DNA of 64,000 nucleotides from the NCBI RefSeq assembly GCF_037201975.1, contig NZ_CP147520.1, forward strand, positions 930,001 to 994,000. Direction: 5' to 3'. Below are positions 55,809 to 64,000 of this stretch, one piece after another. Position 1 is the first letter of the stretch; every line of letters begins with the position of its first letter. The translations under genes were made by a program, and so were the position numbers. The notes below the pieces were generated by a model that was not told the DNA's origin, ran no database searches, and saw only the letters and a list, made by a program, of their open reading frames with translations. The DNA is from Streptomyces sp. TG1A-60. GTDB taxonomy: Bacteria; Actinomycetota; Actinomycetes; Streptomycetales; Streptomycetaceae.

Positions 55809-57008
55809 ATGGACGGGTCCAGCTACTACGTTCCGGCCGCCGCGATGACGATCGCCCTCGCCCTCAAGCTGCCCGCGCTGCTGCGGAACTGGGGGGACCC
55901 CCTGATCAGGTCCGTGTGCGCGCTGATGACGCTGGCCGCCCTGGTCTTCTGCTTCGCCGCACCGCCTACGATCATCGAGGTCAACCGCGTCACCGGCGTC
56001 ACCAACATGTCGGCGGCCGTCGTCTACTTCCTGCTGAGTGCCTTCAGCGGCTCCTGTCTGGTGCTGATCACCAACTGGCGCGGCGGCCCGCCCGAGACGA
56101 CGCGCCGCCTCTCGCGCCGCTGGATCACCGGGTACGGCACGGTGTGTGCGGCGATCGTGCTGCTGTTCGTGCTCGGTGACGCCCCCGTGGAGCGGGTGCG
56201 GGACTTCGACACGTACTACGCCGGCACCCCGTTCCTGCGGGAGATGATCGTGCTGTATCTGGTCGGGTTCACCGTCGCGGGCGTCGCGATGAACGTGATG
56301 TGCTGGCGCTGGGCCCTCCAGGTACGCGGCTGGCTGCGCGCCGGACTGATGATCATCGCGCTCGGTTTCCTGGTCAACGTCCCGTTCGCCGCGGTCAAGC
56401 TGATCGCCGTGGTGGCCCGCTGGCAGGGCGGCGACCTGGACTACCTGAGCACGTACGTCGCCCCGGTGCTGTCGTCCGTGGGCGCCCAGGTGTGCGCGCT
56501 GGGTTTCTGTCTGCCGCTGGCGGGAGAGCGCCTCGGGGACTCCTGGACCACCTGGTCCATGTACCGCCGGCTCGGCCCGCTGTGGCGGGAGCTGCGCCCC
56601 GTCTGGGCACAGGCGAGCCATGATGTGCGGATCTCCTGGTGGGCGCCGGCCCAGCTCCAGATGACACAGCGCGAGTCCGACATCCACGACGGCATGCTCA
56701 GCCTGTACCCGTACTTCGACTCCGAGGTGCGGGCCAAGGCGTACGACGCCGCCGTCGCCGCGGGCTCCGAACCCGTCCAGGCGCGGGCCGAGGCCGACGC
56801 GGCGATGGTGACGGCGGCGGTGCGGGCCCGGGAGGACGACCCTGAGGGCAGGGTCATCAGCTCGGCCCCGGCCGACGCCCCCGCCCCGCCGGCCGAGAAC
56901 CCCCGTGACCTCGTACGGATGTCCATCGCCCTACGTCAGTCACCCGTTGTAGCGGCTGCCCGTGAATGGGCCGCCGCGACCAGGCCAGAGAGCGACTGCC
57001 ATGAGTGA
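55809..57008 (+). CDS. MAB_1171c-like integral membrane protein
   Basis: The 399-residue protein has about seven helices in the first 260 residues (MTIALALKLPALLRNW, AAVVYFLLSAFSGSCLVLIT, IVLYLVGFTVAGVAMNVMCW), then a cytoplasmic part (RESDIHDGMLSLYPYFDSEV) and a disordered C-terminal tail. It matches what I recall as the MAB_1171c family, found in XRE-ImmA operons of actinomycetes. It overlaps the next gene by 8 bases. Substrate unknown. Confidence 0.82.
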   Translation: MDGSSYYVPAAAMTIALALKLPALLRNWGDPLIRSVCALMTLAALVFCFAAPPTIIEVNRVTGVTNMSAAVVYFLLSAFSGSCLVLITNWRGGPPETTRRLSRRWITGYGTVCAAIVLLFVLGDAPVERVRDFDTYYAGTPFLREMIVLYLVGFTVAGVAMNVMCWRWALQVRGWLRAGLMIIALGFLVNVPFAAVKLIAVVARWQGGDLDYLSTYVAPVLSSVGAQVCALGFCLPLAGERLGDSWTTWSMYRRLGPLWRELRPVWAQASHDVRISWWAPAQLQMTQRESDIHDGMLSLYPYFDSEVRAKAYDAAVAAGSEPVQARAEADAAMVTAAVRAREDDPEGRVISSAPADAPAPPAENPRDLVRMSIALRQSPVVAAAREWAAATRPESDCHE

Positions 57009-58428
57009 ACCCGTTAGCGTCCCACCCGACACCGCCGTCACCGGTGCCCGGCGTGCCGTCGTCGTCGGCGCGGGCCTGGGCGGCCTGCTGGCCGCCGCCG
57101 CGCTGCGCGACCACGCCGAGGTCACCCTCGTCGAGCGGGACGCGCTGCCCGAGGGGCCGGAGCCCCGCAAGGGCGTCCCGCAGGCCCGTCACTCCCATCT
57201 GCTGTGGTCCGGGGGTGTCCGGGCGATGGAGGAACTGCTGCCCGGCGTCACGGACGCCTGGCTGGCGGCGGGGGCCCGGCGCATCCCGCTGCCGACGGGC
57301 CTGGTGTCCCTCTCGGCCCGGGGCTGGGTGCGGCGCTGGCCGGAGATGCAGTTCATGATCGCGTGCAGCCGCGATCTGCTGGAGTCGGTCGTCCGCGCGC
57401 GGCTCCTCGCCGGACCCGGGGTCACCGTGCTCGACCGCACCGAGATCGTGGGGCTGGACGGCGACGCCGCCCACGTCACGGGGGTGCGGATCCGTCCCGC
57501 CGAGGGCGAGGTGCGGGTCCTCGCCGCCGACCTGGTGGTGGACGCCGCCGGGCGCGGTTCGCGGGGCACCGCCTGGCTGGACGCCCTCGGCGTCGCGCCG
57601 GCGCCGATCGACGAGGTCGACTCGGGTCTCGTGTACGCCAGCCGGATCTTCCGGGCGCCCGCGGGAACCGAGGAGTACCCGGTGGTCAATGTGCAGCCGG
57701 ACGCGGCGCAGCCGGTGCCGGGGCGGAGCGCCACCCTCGTGCCCATCGAGGGCGGACGCTGGTTGGTGACGCTGTCGGGCACCCGCGGGGGGCAACCGAC
57801 CGCCGACGCCGACGAGTTCGAGGAGTTCGCGCGTGGCGTGCGGCATCCGGTCGTCGGCGAGCTGATAGCCCGCGCGGAACCGCTGACGGACGTCGTGGTC
57901 ACCCGCAGCACGATCAACCGGCGGCGCTTCTTCGAGAAGGTGTCCGGCTGGCCCGACGGGTTCGTCGCGATCGGCGACGCGGTCGCCACGTACAACCCGC
58001 TCTACGGCCACGGCATGTCGGTCGCCGCACAGAGCGCCCTCGCGCTGCGCGAGCGGGTCGCCGCGCACGGCCTCATGGCGCCCGGGCTCGCGCGCCGGGT
58101 CCAGCAGGCCGTGGCGGTGCCGGTGGGCCTCGCCTGGGAACTGGCCACCGGCACGGACATCCGCTACCCGGAGGCCATCGGCAAACAGCCGAACGCCCTG
58201 CGACAACTCTTCAGCCGCTACATGGAGCGCCTGACGCGCACCGCGGTGGGCCGCCCCCTGGTCTTCCGGGCCTTCGTCGGCGTGCTCACCCTGTCCGAGC
58301 CGGCCGGCGCCCTCGTCCGGCCGGAGGTCGCCCTGGCGGTTCTGCGCGGCCCGGTCAGACCACCGCTGACGGGACCGCCACTGACGGACCAGGAGCGGGA
58401 GACGGTGCTGGGCACATCACCGCGGTAG
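57001..58428 (+). CDS. FAD-dependent monooxygenase-like protein
   Basis: A 475-residue flavoprotein with RRAVVVGAGLGGLLAAAALR (~17-36), VVDAAGRGSRGTAWLDALGV and GDAVATYNPLYGHGMSVAAQ, the GxGxxG, DG and GD motifs of class A flavin monooxygenases. C-terminal ~80 residues are extra. Start 57001 overlaps the membrane protein. A substrate cannot be deduced; the operon context suggests a stress or specialised-metabolite role. Confidence 0.9.
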   Translation: MSEPVSVPPDTAVTGARRAVVVGAGLGGLLAAAALRDHAEVTLVERDALPEGPEPRKGVPQARHSHLLWSGGVRAMEELLPGVTDAWLAAGARRIPLPTGLVSLSARGWVRRWPEMQFMIACSRDLLESVVRARLLAGPGVTVLDRTEIVGLDGDAAHVTGVRIRPAEGEVRVLAADLVVDAAGRGSRGTAWLDALGVAPAPIDEVDSGLVYASRIFRAPAGTEEYPVVNVQPDAAQPVPGRSATLVPIEGGRWLVTLSGTRGGQPTADADEFEEFARGVRHPVVGELIARAEPLTDVVVTRSTINRRRFFEKVSGWPDGFVAIGDAVATYNPLYGHGMSVAAQSALALRERVAAHGLMAPGLARRVQQAVAVPVGLAWELATGTDIRYPEAIGKQPNALRQLFSRYMERLTRTAVGRPLVFRAFVGVLTLSEPAGALVRPEVALAVLRGPVRPPLTGPPLTDQERETVLGTSPR

Positions 58429-58625
58429 CCCCGGCGACGGCGGCCGTCACTCGTGGAGGGCGGCCGTCCCGCCTGGTGCCCCGAAGGCGTTTCCCTTCCG
58501 CTGAGCGAGCGAACCGGCGCGCGGGGAACGGGATTGTCAGTGGCGGACGGCAAGCTGGGGGTGTGCCACCCGTATGCCGGGACGGGCACGCAGTTGCGCC
58601 GATCCGACCAGGGGAGAGCCGTTCG

Positions 58626-58853
58626 ATGCCGACCGCCGTACTGACCGACCGCGAGCGCGCCGCCGTGCAGGCCTATCTGCGGCTGCTGGGGACCGTACGA
58701 GCCGCCCTCGACGGGCCGCCGCAGGCATGTCGGCCACCCGTGGTCCCGCCGACCGCGCTCGCCGAGGCGGAGCAGGCACTGACGGCGGCCGGACTCGCGG
58801 GCAACGAGGAGGAGTTCTTCGAGTTGCTGCGCAGTTGGTGCCCGGAGGTCTGA
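58626..58853 (+). CDS. Small helical protein, 75 aa
   Basis: Frame MPTAVLTDRERAAVQAYLRL then LGTVRAALDGPPQACRPPVV and a second half ending EEEFFELLRSWCPEV; a small two- or three-helix protein with no known name. It begins 197 bases after the FAD gene, separated by a non-coding stretch, and has a GGGGAGAG site before ATG 58626. The gene converges with the polyprenyl synthase gene. Confidence 0.55.
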   Translation: MPTAVLTDRERAAVQAYLRLLGTVRAALDGPPQACRPPVVPPTALAEAEQALTAAGLAGNEEEFFELLRSWCPEV

Positions 58854-58872
58854 GCGCCGATCGCGCCGGGTC

Positions 58873-59844
58873 CTACCTCAGGTACAGGCCGGATGCCTGG
58901 CCAACGAGCTGCCGCAGGGCCGGCACGTAGGTCTCGTCGCCGCCCAGTTCGTCGAGAAGGCGGTACGCCTCGTCGCGGAACGCGGCGAGGTCCCTCTCGT
59001 AGCGCCGCAGGACGGCGGGGGCGAGCAACAGGGCGCGGAGTTCCGTCCGGGCCTGTTCGGTACTCCGCGTGGCGACGCCGAGTTGCGCCACCCGCGCCCG
59101 GGCCGCGGTCGGTGTCTCTTCCAGGGCGCAGGCGAGGAGATGGGTGACCGTGCCGTTGCGCAGGTCCTCGTCACGGCCGGAGAGAATGTCCTCCTGGTCG
59201 TTGAAGAGCTGCCAGAGAATGCCGAAGACAACGCCGAACTCCCGCCACAGTTCGGTCCGTTCGGTCCCGGCGCCGGAGAGGATCGCGGCCATCGCGGTGA
59301 TCATTCTGAAGGGTGCGCCGGATTTCCCGCGATAAGCGGCGACGACCGCGTCCCGCGAGGCGTTCTCGACATCGCCGCGCAGGTCCCTCAACTGGCCTTC
59401 GACGGCGTGGATCCAGCAGTTGACGATCTCACCGGTGAGGGCGTTGCGCACCGAGTCGGGGACCGGCTGTGTCTGCACGACCCTGATGGGGAGGGCCTGT
59501 CCGCTGAGGACGGACGCCAACAGCGCCTCGTCCGTGCCGAGTCCGTCTGGAGTGCGGGTGCCGTGGCCGTCGGCGAGGTCGTCGAGATAGCAGGCGGAGG
59601 TCCACCACAGGACATGCACGGCCGACAGGGGAACGGCCGGCAGCGGGGTGCCGGTCTCGGCGGCGTGCACGAGCAGCGGGACGACGGACAGGGGGTATTT
59701 CATCTGCTGGTGGCCCAGCAGACGGGACACGGATCTCCGTACCGCGCCGGACGACGGGCCGAGATCGTCCAGAGCCGCCGCGATTTCCGCGTCGATGTCC
59801 GACGAGAATTGTCTGTGCAGGTCCACATAGGAGAGGGGGGTCAC
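58873..59844 (-). CDS. Polyprenyl synthetase-family prenyltransferase
   Basis: A 323-residue trans-prenyl synthase. The first Asp-rich motif reads DDLAD (88-92, in CYLDDLADGHGT) and the second is FNDQEDILSGRDEDL with Asn replacing the first Asp. It should join isopentenyl units to an allylic diphosphate; chain length cannot be told. GTG 59844 overlaps the phosphopantetheinyl transferase stop. The altered second motif is common among divergent streptomycete synthases and may mark a non-canonical one. Confidence 0.9.
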   Translation of the reverse strand: MTPLSYVDLHRQFSSDIDAEIAAALDDLGPSSGAVRRSVSRLLGHQQMKYPLSVVPLLVHAAETGTPLPAVPLSAVHVLWWTSACYLDDLADGHGTRTPDGLGTDEALLASVLSGQALPIRVVQTQPVPDSVRNALTGEIVNCWIHAVEGQLRDLRGDVENASRDAVVAAYRGKSGAPFRMITAMAAILSGAGTERTELWREFGVVFGILWQLFNDQEDILSGRDEDLRNGTVTHLLACALEETPTAARARVAQLGVATRSTEQARTELRALLLAPAVLRRYERDLAAFRDEAYRLLDELGGDETYVPALRQLVGQASGLYLR

Positions 59845-60548
59845 CTGGCGTCCTCGTCCTGGGCGGGGAAGGGAATCGAAACCGCCGTCGCCACCAGCCT
59901 CTGCCGGACGGTCCAGCTCCCGTCGAAGGCACCGATACGACGACCGTCCACCACCGGCCCCGGTACGAGGAGTTCGGCGCGCAGCCGGCCGGAGCGGCCG
60001 TCGGGGTCGACGGACACCTCGATGTCGGCCTCCGAGAAGTCCAGCCACCGCCCGGTGAGCGGGAACCAGGCCTTGTAGACGGACTCCTTGGCGCTGAACA
60101 GCAGCCGGTCCCAGTGGACCGAGGGGTGGTCGGCGGTCAGACGGCGCAGCCGGGCCTCCTCCGCGGGGAGCGCGATCGCCGTCAGGACGCCCTCGGGCAG
60201 GGCGTCGTGGAGCTCGGCGTCGATGCCGAGGGAGGCGAGGTCGGCGGCGCGGACCAGCGCGGCGGCGGCGTACCCCTCGCAGTGGGTCATGCTGCCGGTC
60301 AGCCCGTCCGGCCAGCCGGGGGCACCGCGCTCGCCGGGCACGACGGCCCGCGGCTGCAGGCCGAGCTTCTCCATGGCCTGCCGGGCACAGCCGCGTACGA
60401 CGGTGAACTCGCGGCGCCGCTTCGGCACCGCGCGGGCCATGACCGCCTCCTCCTCGGGGTACAGCTCGATCCCCTCGGCCGCGGCGGCCGGGTCATCGGT
60501 GTGCGCCTCCACGACCACGACCGACCCCGGAAGCAGCTCCTCGATCAC
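59841..60548 (-). CDS. 4'-phosphopantetheinyl transferase, EntD/Sfp type
   Basis: The 235-residue enzyme loads carrier proteins with phosphopantetheine. Motifs: SMTHCEGYAAAALVRA (substrate loop), LGIDAEL (Mg2+ ligands) and FSAKESVYKAWFPLTGRWLD (Mg2+/CoA site). Its last bases overlap the prenyl synthase start and its first 56 bases overlap the metallophosphoesterase end. It resembles in arrangement the SCO6673-type transferase of Streptomyces coelicolor beside a phosphoesterase, from memory. Confidence 0.93.
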   Translation of the reverse strand: MIEELLPGSVVVVEAHTDDPAAAAEGIELYPEEEAVMARAVPKRRREFTVVRGCARQAMEKLGLQPRAVVPGERGAPGWPDGLTGSMTHCEGYAAAALVRAADLASLGIDAELHDALPEGVLTAIALPAEEARLRRLTADHPSVHWDRLLFSAKESVYKAWFPLTGRWLDFSEADIEVSVDPDGRSGRLRAELLVPGPVVDGRRIGAFDGSWTVRQRLVATAVSIPFPAQDEDAR

Positions 60549-61404
60549 CGGTTCCGACCTCCATCGGCAGAATGCGGCGCAGCCTGCCCGGAGGTCCCGG
60601 ACGAGGCCGCCACTCGCGGGGGTAACCCACGGACACCTCTTCGAAGCGGACGCCGTCCAGCCAGGTGGTGCGCGGGATGTGCAGATGTCCGTAGACCATG
60701 ACCTCGACGTTGAAGCGCCGGTGCCAGTCGGCGGTCAGCTCCGTTCCGCACCACATGGCGAACTCGGGGTAGTGCAGGACGTCCGTCGGGTGCCGGTCCA
60801 GGGGGTAGTGGTTGACCAGCACCGTGGGCAGGTCGGGCGGCAGCTCGGCGAGCCGGCGCTCGGTCTCGGCGACCCGGGAGCGGCACCAGTCGTCGCGGCT
60901 CGGGTACGGGTCGGCATACAGCACACGCTCGTCGGCGCACACCACGCCGGTGCCGTACGCGTACTCCAGGCCCTCGTCCTTCGTCGCGCAGCCCTTGGGC
61001 AGGAACGAGTAGTCGTACAGCAGGAACAGCGGCGCGACGACCACCGGGCCGCCCGGTCCCTCCCAGCGGGGGTACGGGTCCTCGGGGGTGACGACGCCCA
61101 GTGCGCGGCAGAGGGCGACGAGGTGTTCGTACCGCTCGACGCCGCGGTGGGGGACGGTCTCGCTGGGGTGGGTCCACAGCTCGTGGTTGCCCGGCGCCCA
61201 CACGACCTTGGCGAAGCGGCCGGCGAGGGTCGCGAGGGCCCAGCGGATGTCGGCGACGGTCTCGGCGACGTCACCGGCCACGAGGAGCCAGTCGTCGGGC
61301 GACTCGGGGCGCATGCGCTCGACCAGGGCGCGGTTCTCGGGATAGCCGATGTGCAGATCGCTGATGGCCAGCAGACTCCCGTGACGGCCGGTTCTCGACT
61401 CCAC
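60493..61404 (-). CDS. Calcineurin-like metallophosphoesterase
   Basis: The 303-residue enzyme shows the dimetal pattern in order: ISDLHIGYPENRALV, VAGDVAETVADIRWALATL, WAPGNHELWTHPS, LVNHYPLDRHPTDVL and VYGHLHIPRTTWLDG. GTG 61404 has AAGGGAG upstream. The coding end overlaps the phosphopantetheinyl transferase by 56 bases in another frame. Substrate unknown; a link to pantetheine or acyl-carrier metabolism is suggested only by context. Confidence 0.92.
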   Translation of the reverse strand: MESRTGRHGSLLAISDLHIGYPENRALVERMRPESPDDWLLVAGDVAETVADIRWALATLAGRFAKVVWAPGNHELWTHPSETVPHRGVERYEHLVALCRALGVVTPEDPYPRWEGPGGPVVVAPLFLLYDYSFLPKGCATKDEGLEYAYGTGVVCADERVLYADPYPSRDDWCRSRVAETERRLAELPPDLPTVLVNHYPLDRHPTDVLHYPEFAMWCGTELTADWHRRFNVEVMVYGHLHIPRTTWLDGVRFEEVSVGYPREWRPRPGPPGRLRRILPMEVGTGDRGAASGVGRGRGGAHR

Positions 61405-61680
61405 CCGCGCTCCCTTCCGACCCTCGAATATCAACACGAGAACACATGAGCCCACCGGCCGACAAGACCGACCTGCCGAGCCGCCGGACACGTCGCGGCG
61501 CGCCCGCCTGACGAGGATTAACACGCGCGTGACCAAAACCGGGGTCCCGGTGGCCGTATGATCCCTCCTACACCACCGCCACGCCCCCGTTTCGCGTACG
61601 GCGGTTCGGCATACCTCCATCCCCCTCGGCCGGGCACGGCCTGCTCCGCCGCGCCCGCGAACCTTTGAAAGGCGGCCTGC

Positions 61681-62852
61681 ATGGTCTCTCCCGTACGCGT
61701 CTGGCTCAACCGCACGTACGCGGAGAACGTCTTCTTCATGGATCAGCTGCGGCATAATCCGCACGCTCGTTCGGTGGACATCCATGCCACGCACGGTGAC
61801 GCCGACTCCCCCGTCCTGGCCGCCGCCGACACCGCCGATCTGGAGCCCGAGGGCCTGTCCCCCGCCGCGTACGTCGAGTACGCGCTCGACCAGTGCGCCA
61901 AGCGCGGCATCGACGTGTTCGTGCCCCGGCTGCACCAGGCGGCCATCGCGGCGCACCGCGCGGAGTTCACTGCTGTCGGTACGGCCCTGCTGGCGCCGCC
62001 CGCCGAGGCCATCGAGGTCTTCGAGGACAAGGGGACCGCGTACGAGGCGGTCCAGGCGTACGGCATTCCGGTGCCGCCGTGGTTCCGGGTGACGAACGCC
62101 GACGAACTCCTCGCCGCTGTCGAGGAGTTGGAGGCCGACGGGCACAGGGCGTGCTTCAAGCCGGCGTCCGGGGCGGGCGGTGTGGGCTTCCGCGTCGTCA
62201 CGCGCGCCCCTTCTCTCTCACTCAGCTCAGCGGGTTTCCGACGCCGTACGTGCAGCTGGACATGGTCGTCGAGGCCGTGCGGGCGGCCGGGGAGCCCGTC
62301 GACTGGATGGTGATGCCGCGCCTCGAACAGCCGGAGGTGTCCGTCGACTGCCTCACCGGCCCCGACGGACGGATCCGCATGGCGGTGGGCCGCACCAAGA
62401 ACGGGCGGCGTCGGGGGTTCTCCCTCAACCCGCCGTGGATCGATCCGGCGCGACGGATCGCCGAGTCCTTCGCGCTCCACTATCTGACGAACATTCAGTT
62501 CCGGATGTACGGCGACGAGCCGGTCCTCATGGACGTCAACACGCGTCCGGCGGGCGGGCTGCACCAGCTCGCCCTGTGCGGGATCAACGCCCCTTGGGCG
62601 GCGGTGCGGTTGGCACTGGGCGAGGACCCGGGTGATGTCGTGCCGACGCGGCTGGGCCAGGACTACGCGGTGGTTTCGGGGGCGCGGCCGGTGCGGACCG
62701 TGACTCTGCCGCACCAGCCGGAGGCCCTGGCCGCCCCGGCGGTCGCCGCGGAGCCCGCGGAGGCGCGGCTCCTCGCCGTCGCGTCCCCGGACGCCCCGGC
62801 CTCCGGCCCGGTCGTGTGCAAGCCGTCCGCCGACCGCCCCCTGGCGGTCTGA
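61681..62852 (+). pseudogene. ATP-grasp ligase-like gene with one frameshift
   Basis: From ATG 61681: VRVWLNRTYAENVFFMDQLR, AYVEYALDQCAKRGIDVFVP, EVFEDKGTAYEAVQAYGIPV and GHRACFKPASGAGGVGFRVV (the ATP-grasp lysine-glycine loop). Near 62206-62211 a run of C is one base short: the match continues in another frame from FSLTQLSGFPTPYVQLDMVV through FRMYGDEPVLMDVNTRPAGG, the Mg2+ site, to a stop at 62852. Without the shift it would be a ~390-residue ATP-grasp protein. It may be a sequencing error or recent loss. Reaction unknown. Confidence 0.8.
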
Positions 62853-62969
62853 CTGTCGCGGGAGCCGCGTCCCCGCCGGGGATTTCGGCGTCCTCGACGT
62901 TGCCTTCGCTCCGTGCCCGGCACGGACATGGCAGATGGAGGACCCGGCAGGGCGCGGAGGCGCAGCGGG

Positions 62970-63176
62970 TCAGTCGGGGGAGCCCCAGGCCCCGGCCAGT
63001 TCCCTCAGGCGCGGTGGCAGGTCGGCGGTGGTGCCGGCCTGGCTGGCCGGATGGATGCGACCGGACTTGATGGTGGTGGACCAGTCGCCGAGTTGGGGGC
63101 GGAAGGTGCCGTGGTCCTGGGTGCCGTAGGTCGCGGCGGGCGGTGCACCCGCCGCGACCAGCTGATGTACCGCTTC
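62970..63176 (-). pseudogene. Unrecognised minus-strand coding fragment
   Basis: Downstream of the GH38 gene the minus strand is open as YGTQDHGTFRPQLGDWSTTI then KSGRIHPASQAGTTADLPPR and LRELAGAWGSPD, stopping at 62970, with no start codon and ribosome site of its own. It may be the tail of another gene or of a helicase-associated-like domain. I cannot identify it. Confidence 0.3.
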
Positions 63177-63177
63177 C

Positions 63178-64000
63178 TTAATTCTTGATGGGAAGGACTG
63201 CCAGCCGCAGCGTCTGCACCTCGAACGGGCGCAGCGTCACCGGGACGCCGTTCCCCTCCGTGGCCGCCTCCGCGAGCGGGCGCTCCAGCAGGTCGGCGAG
63301 CTGGGCCCCGGCGAGCGGGAAACCGGTGTGCAGGACGCCCCGGGCCCGGCCGCCGCGGGACTCGTAGAGCCGGACCACGACGTCGCCGGAGGCGTCGTCG
63401 GCGAGCTTGACCGCCTCGACGGTCACGCCCTCGCCGGTGACGGACACGACCGGTTCCGGGGCGCCCGCCGCGTCGGCGACGCGCAGCGGCAGGTTGAGGG
63501 CGTACCCCTCGGCGACCGCGTCGTCGATGCTCGCGCCGGGCAGGAGCGCGTAGGTGAGGCGGTGGCGGCCCTGGTCGGCCTCGGGGTCCGGGATGCGCGG
63601 GGCGCGGACCAGGCTGAGGCGGACGGTGGTGGTCGTACCGCCGTCCTCGCGGACCGTGCGGGAGACGTCGTGGCCGTACGTCGAGTCGTTGATGACCGCG
63701 ACGCCGTAGCCGGGTTCGGCGATGTGCACCCAGCGGTGGCCCGAGACCTCGAAGCGGGCCGCCTCCCAGCTGGTGTTGGTGTGGGTGGGACGCTGGATGT
63801 GGCCGAACTGGATCTCGGCGGAGGAGTGCGGGGCGCGGACGTCCACCGGGAAGGCCGCCTTGAGGAACTTCTCGGCCTCGTGCCAGTCGATGTCCGTCTC
63901 GAAGTCGATCCGGGGGCTGCCGGCGCGCAGGGTGATCGTCTGGGTGATCCGTGAGCCCTTGCCGAACGATCGCTCCACGCGGATCGCGCCGAGAAGGGGG
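63178..64000 (-). CDS. GH38 alpha-mannosidase, C-terminal part (5' end outside window)
   Basis: The frame is open to the right edge and gives the last ~274 residues: RVERSFGKGSRITQTITLRA, RIDFETDIDWHEAEKFLKAA, FPVDVRAPHSSAEIQFGHIQ, RPTHTNTSWEAARFEVSGHR and VINDSTYGHDVSRTV, the conserved C-terminal beta-domains of GH38 enzymes. It ends with an FEVQTLRLAVLP strand. The catalytic (beta/alpha)7 domain with its Asp nucleophile lies beyond base 64000. Confidence 0.9.
   Translation of the reverse strand, partial: PLLGAIRVERSFGKGSRITQTITLRAGSPRIDFETDIDWHEAEKFLKAAFPVDVRAPHSSAEIQFGHIQRPTHTNTSWEAARFEVSGHRWVHIAEPGYGVAVINDSTYGHDVSRTVREDGGTTTTVRLSLVRAPRIPDPEADQGRHRLTYALLPGASIDDAVAEGYALNLPLRVADAAGAPEPVVSVTGEGVTVEAVKLADDASGDVVVRLYESRGGRARGVLHTGFPLAGAQLADLLERPLAEAATEGNGVPVTLRPFEVQTLRLAVLPIKN

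Overview
The window is high-GC actinomycete chromosome, almost certainly Streptomyces or a close relative. Codon third positions are overwhelmingly G or C, GTG starts are common, many neighbouring genes overlap by 4 bases, and it carries typical streptomycete families (DUF2510, DUF3040, MmyB-type, MAB_1171c-type, TerB/TerD, a group 1h-type hydrogenase). I saw no rRNA or tRNA gene, CRISPR array or intact insertion sequence.

Layout. 1-11.2 kb: a partial AAA/LuxR-type regulator, a decayed MFS transporter, a DUF2510 membrane protein, a family III CoA-transferase, and a stress/membrane block (two PRC-barrel proteins, M50 protease with CBS domains, PPC-domain protein, DUF3040 protein, SPFH-NfeD pair). 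11.2-26.9 kb: one minus-strand cluster of 17 genes for a high-affinity-type [NiFe] hydrogenase. It encodes the small and large subunits, HypX, HypABCDEF, the maturation endopeptidase, and seven small or medium conserved proteins of unknown function. 27.4-30.1 kb: a GH30 glycosidase remnant, a cation exchanger and a universal stress protein.

30.3-36.3 kb: a tellurite-resistance-type stress island (HHH-like protein, Spo0M with a His-rich tail, TerB, two TerD) around a blaI-M56 peptidase pair. A 14-bp palindrome related to CTACAnnGCTGTAG lies 62-76 bp before three of the operons, so a BlaI-type regulon is the simplest reading. 36.3-44.6 kb: GntR regulator, glyA and soxBDAG (heterotetrameric sarcosine oxidase), for sarcosine/glycine one-carbon catabolism; the serine deaminase gene usually at the end is only a frameshifted stub. 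44.5-50.3 kb: SulP transporter, two paralogous MerR regulators with related palindromic operators, a zinc-ribbon protein, and RF3 (prfC) coupled to the second MerR.

50.5-54.3 kb: a pseudogene with a (GGCTGC)10 repeat, a vanA-small ORF-vanB O-demethylase operon whose IclR neighbour is decayed, and an MmyB-like protein without its HTH. 54.5-58.9 kb: XRE regulator, ImmA/IrrE protease, MAB_1171c-like membrane protein, FAD monooxygenase and a small protein, mostly coupled. 58.9-64 kb: polyprenyl synthase, Sfp-type phosphopantetheinyl transferase and metallophosphoesterase in one overlapping minus-strand run, a frameshifted ATP-grasp gene, and the 3' part of a GH38 alpha-mannosidase.

Decay is prominent: at least seven remnants or frameshifted genes lie between intact operons, several of them regulators or terminal enzymes of those operons. 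Family and DUF names come from recall of sequence motifs, not from database searches.
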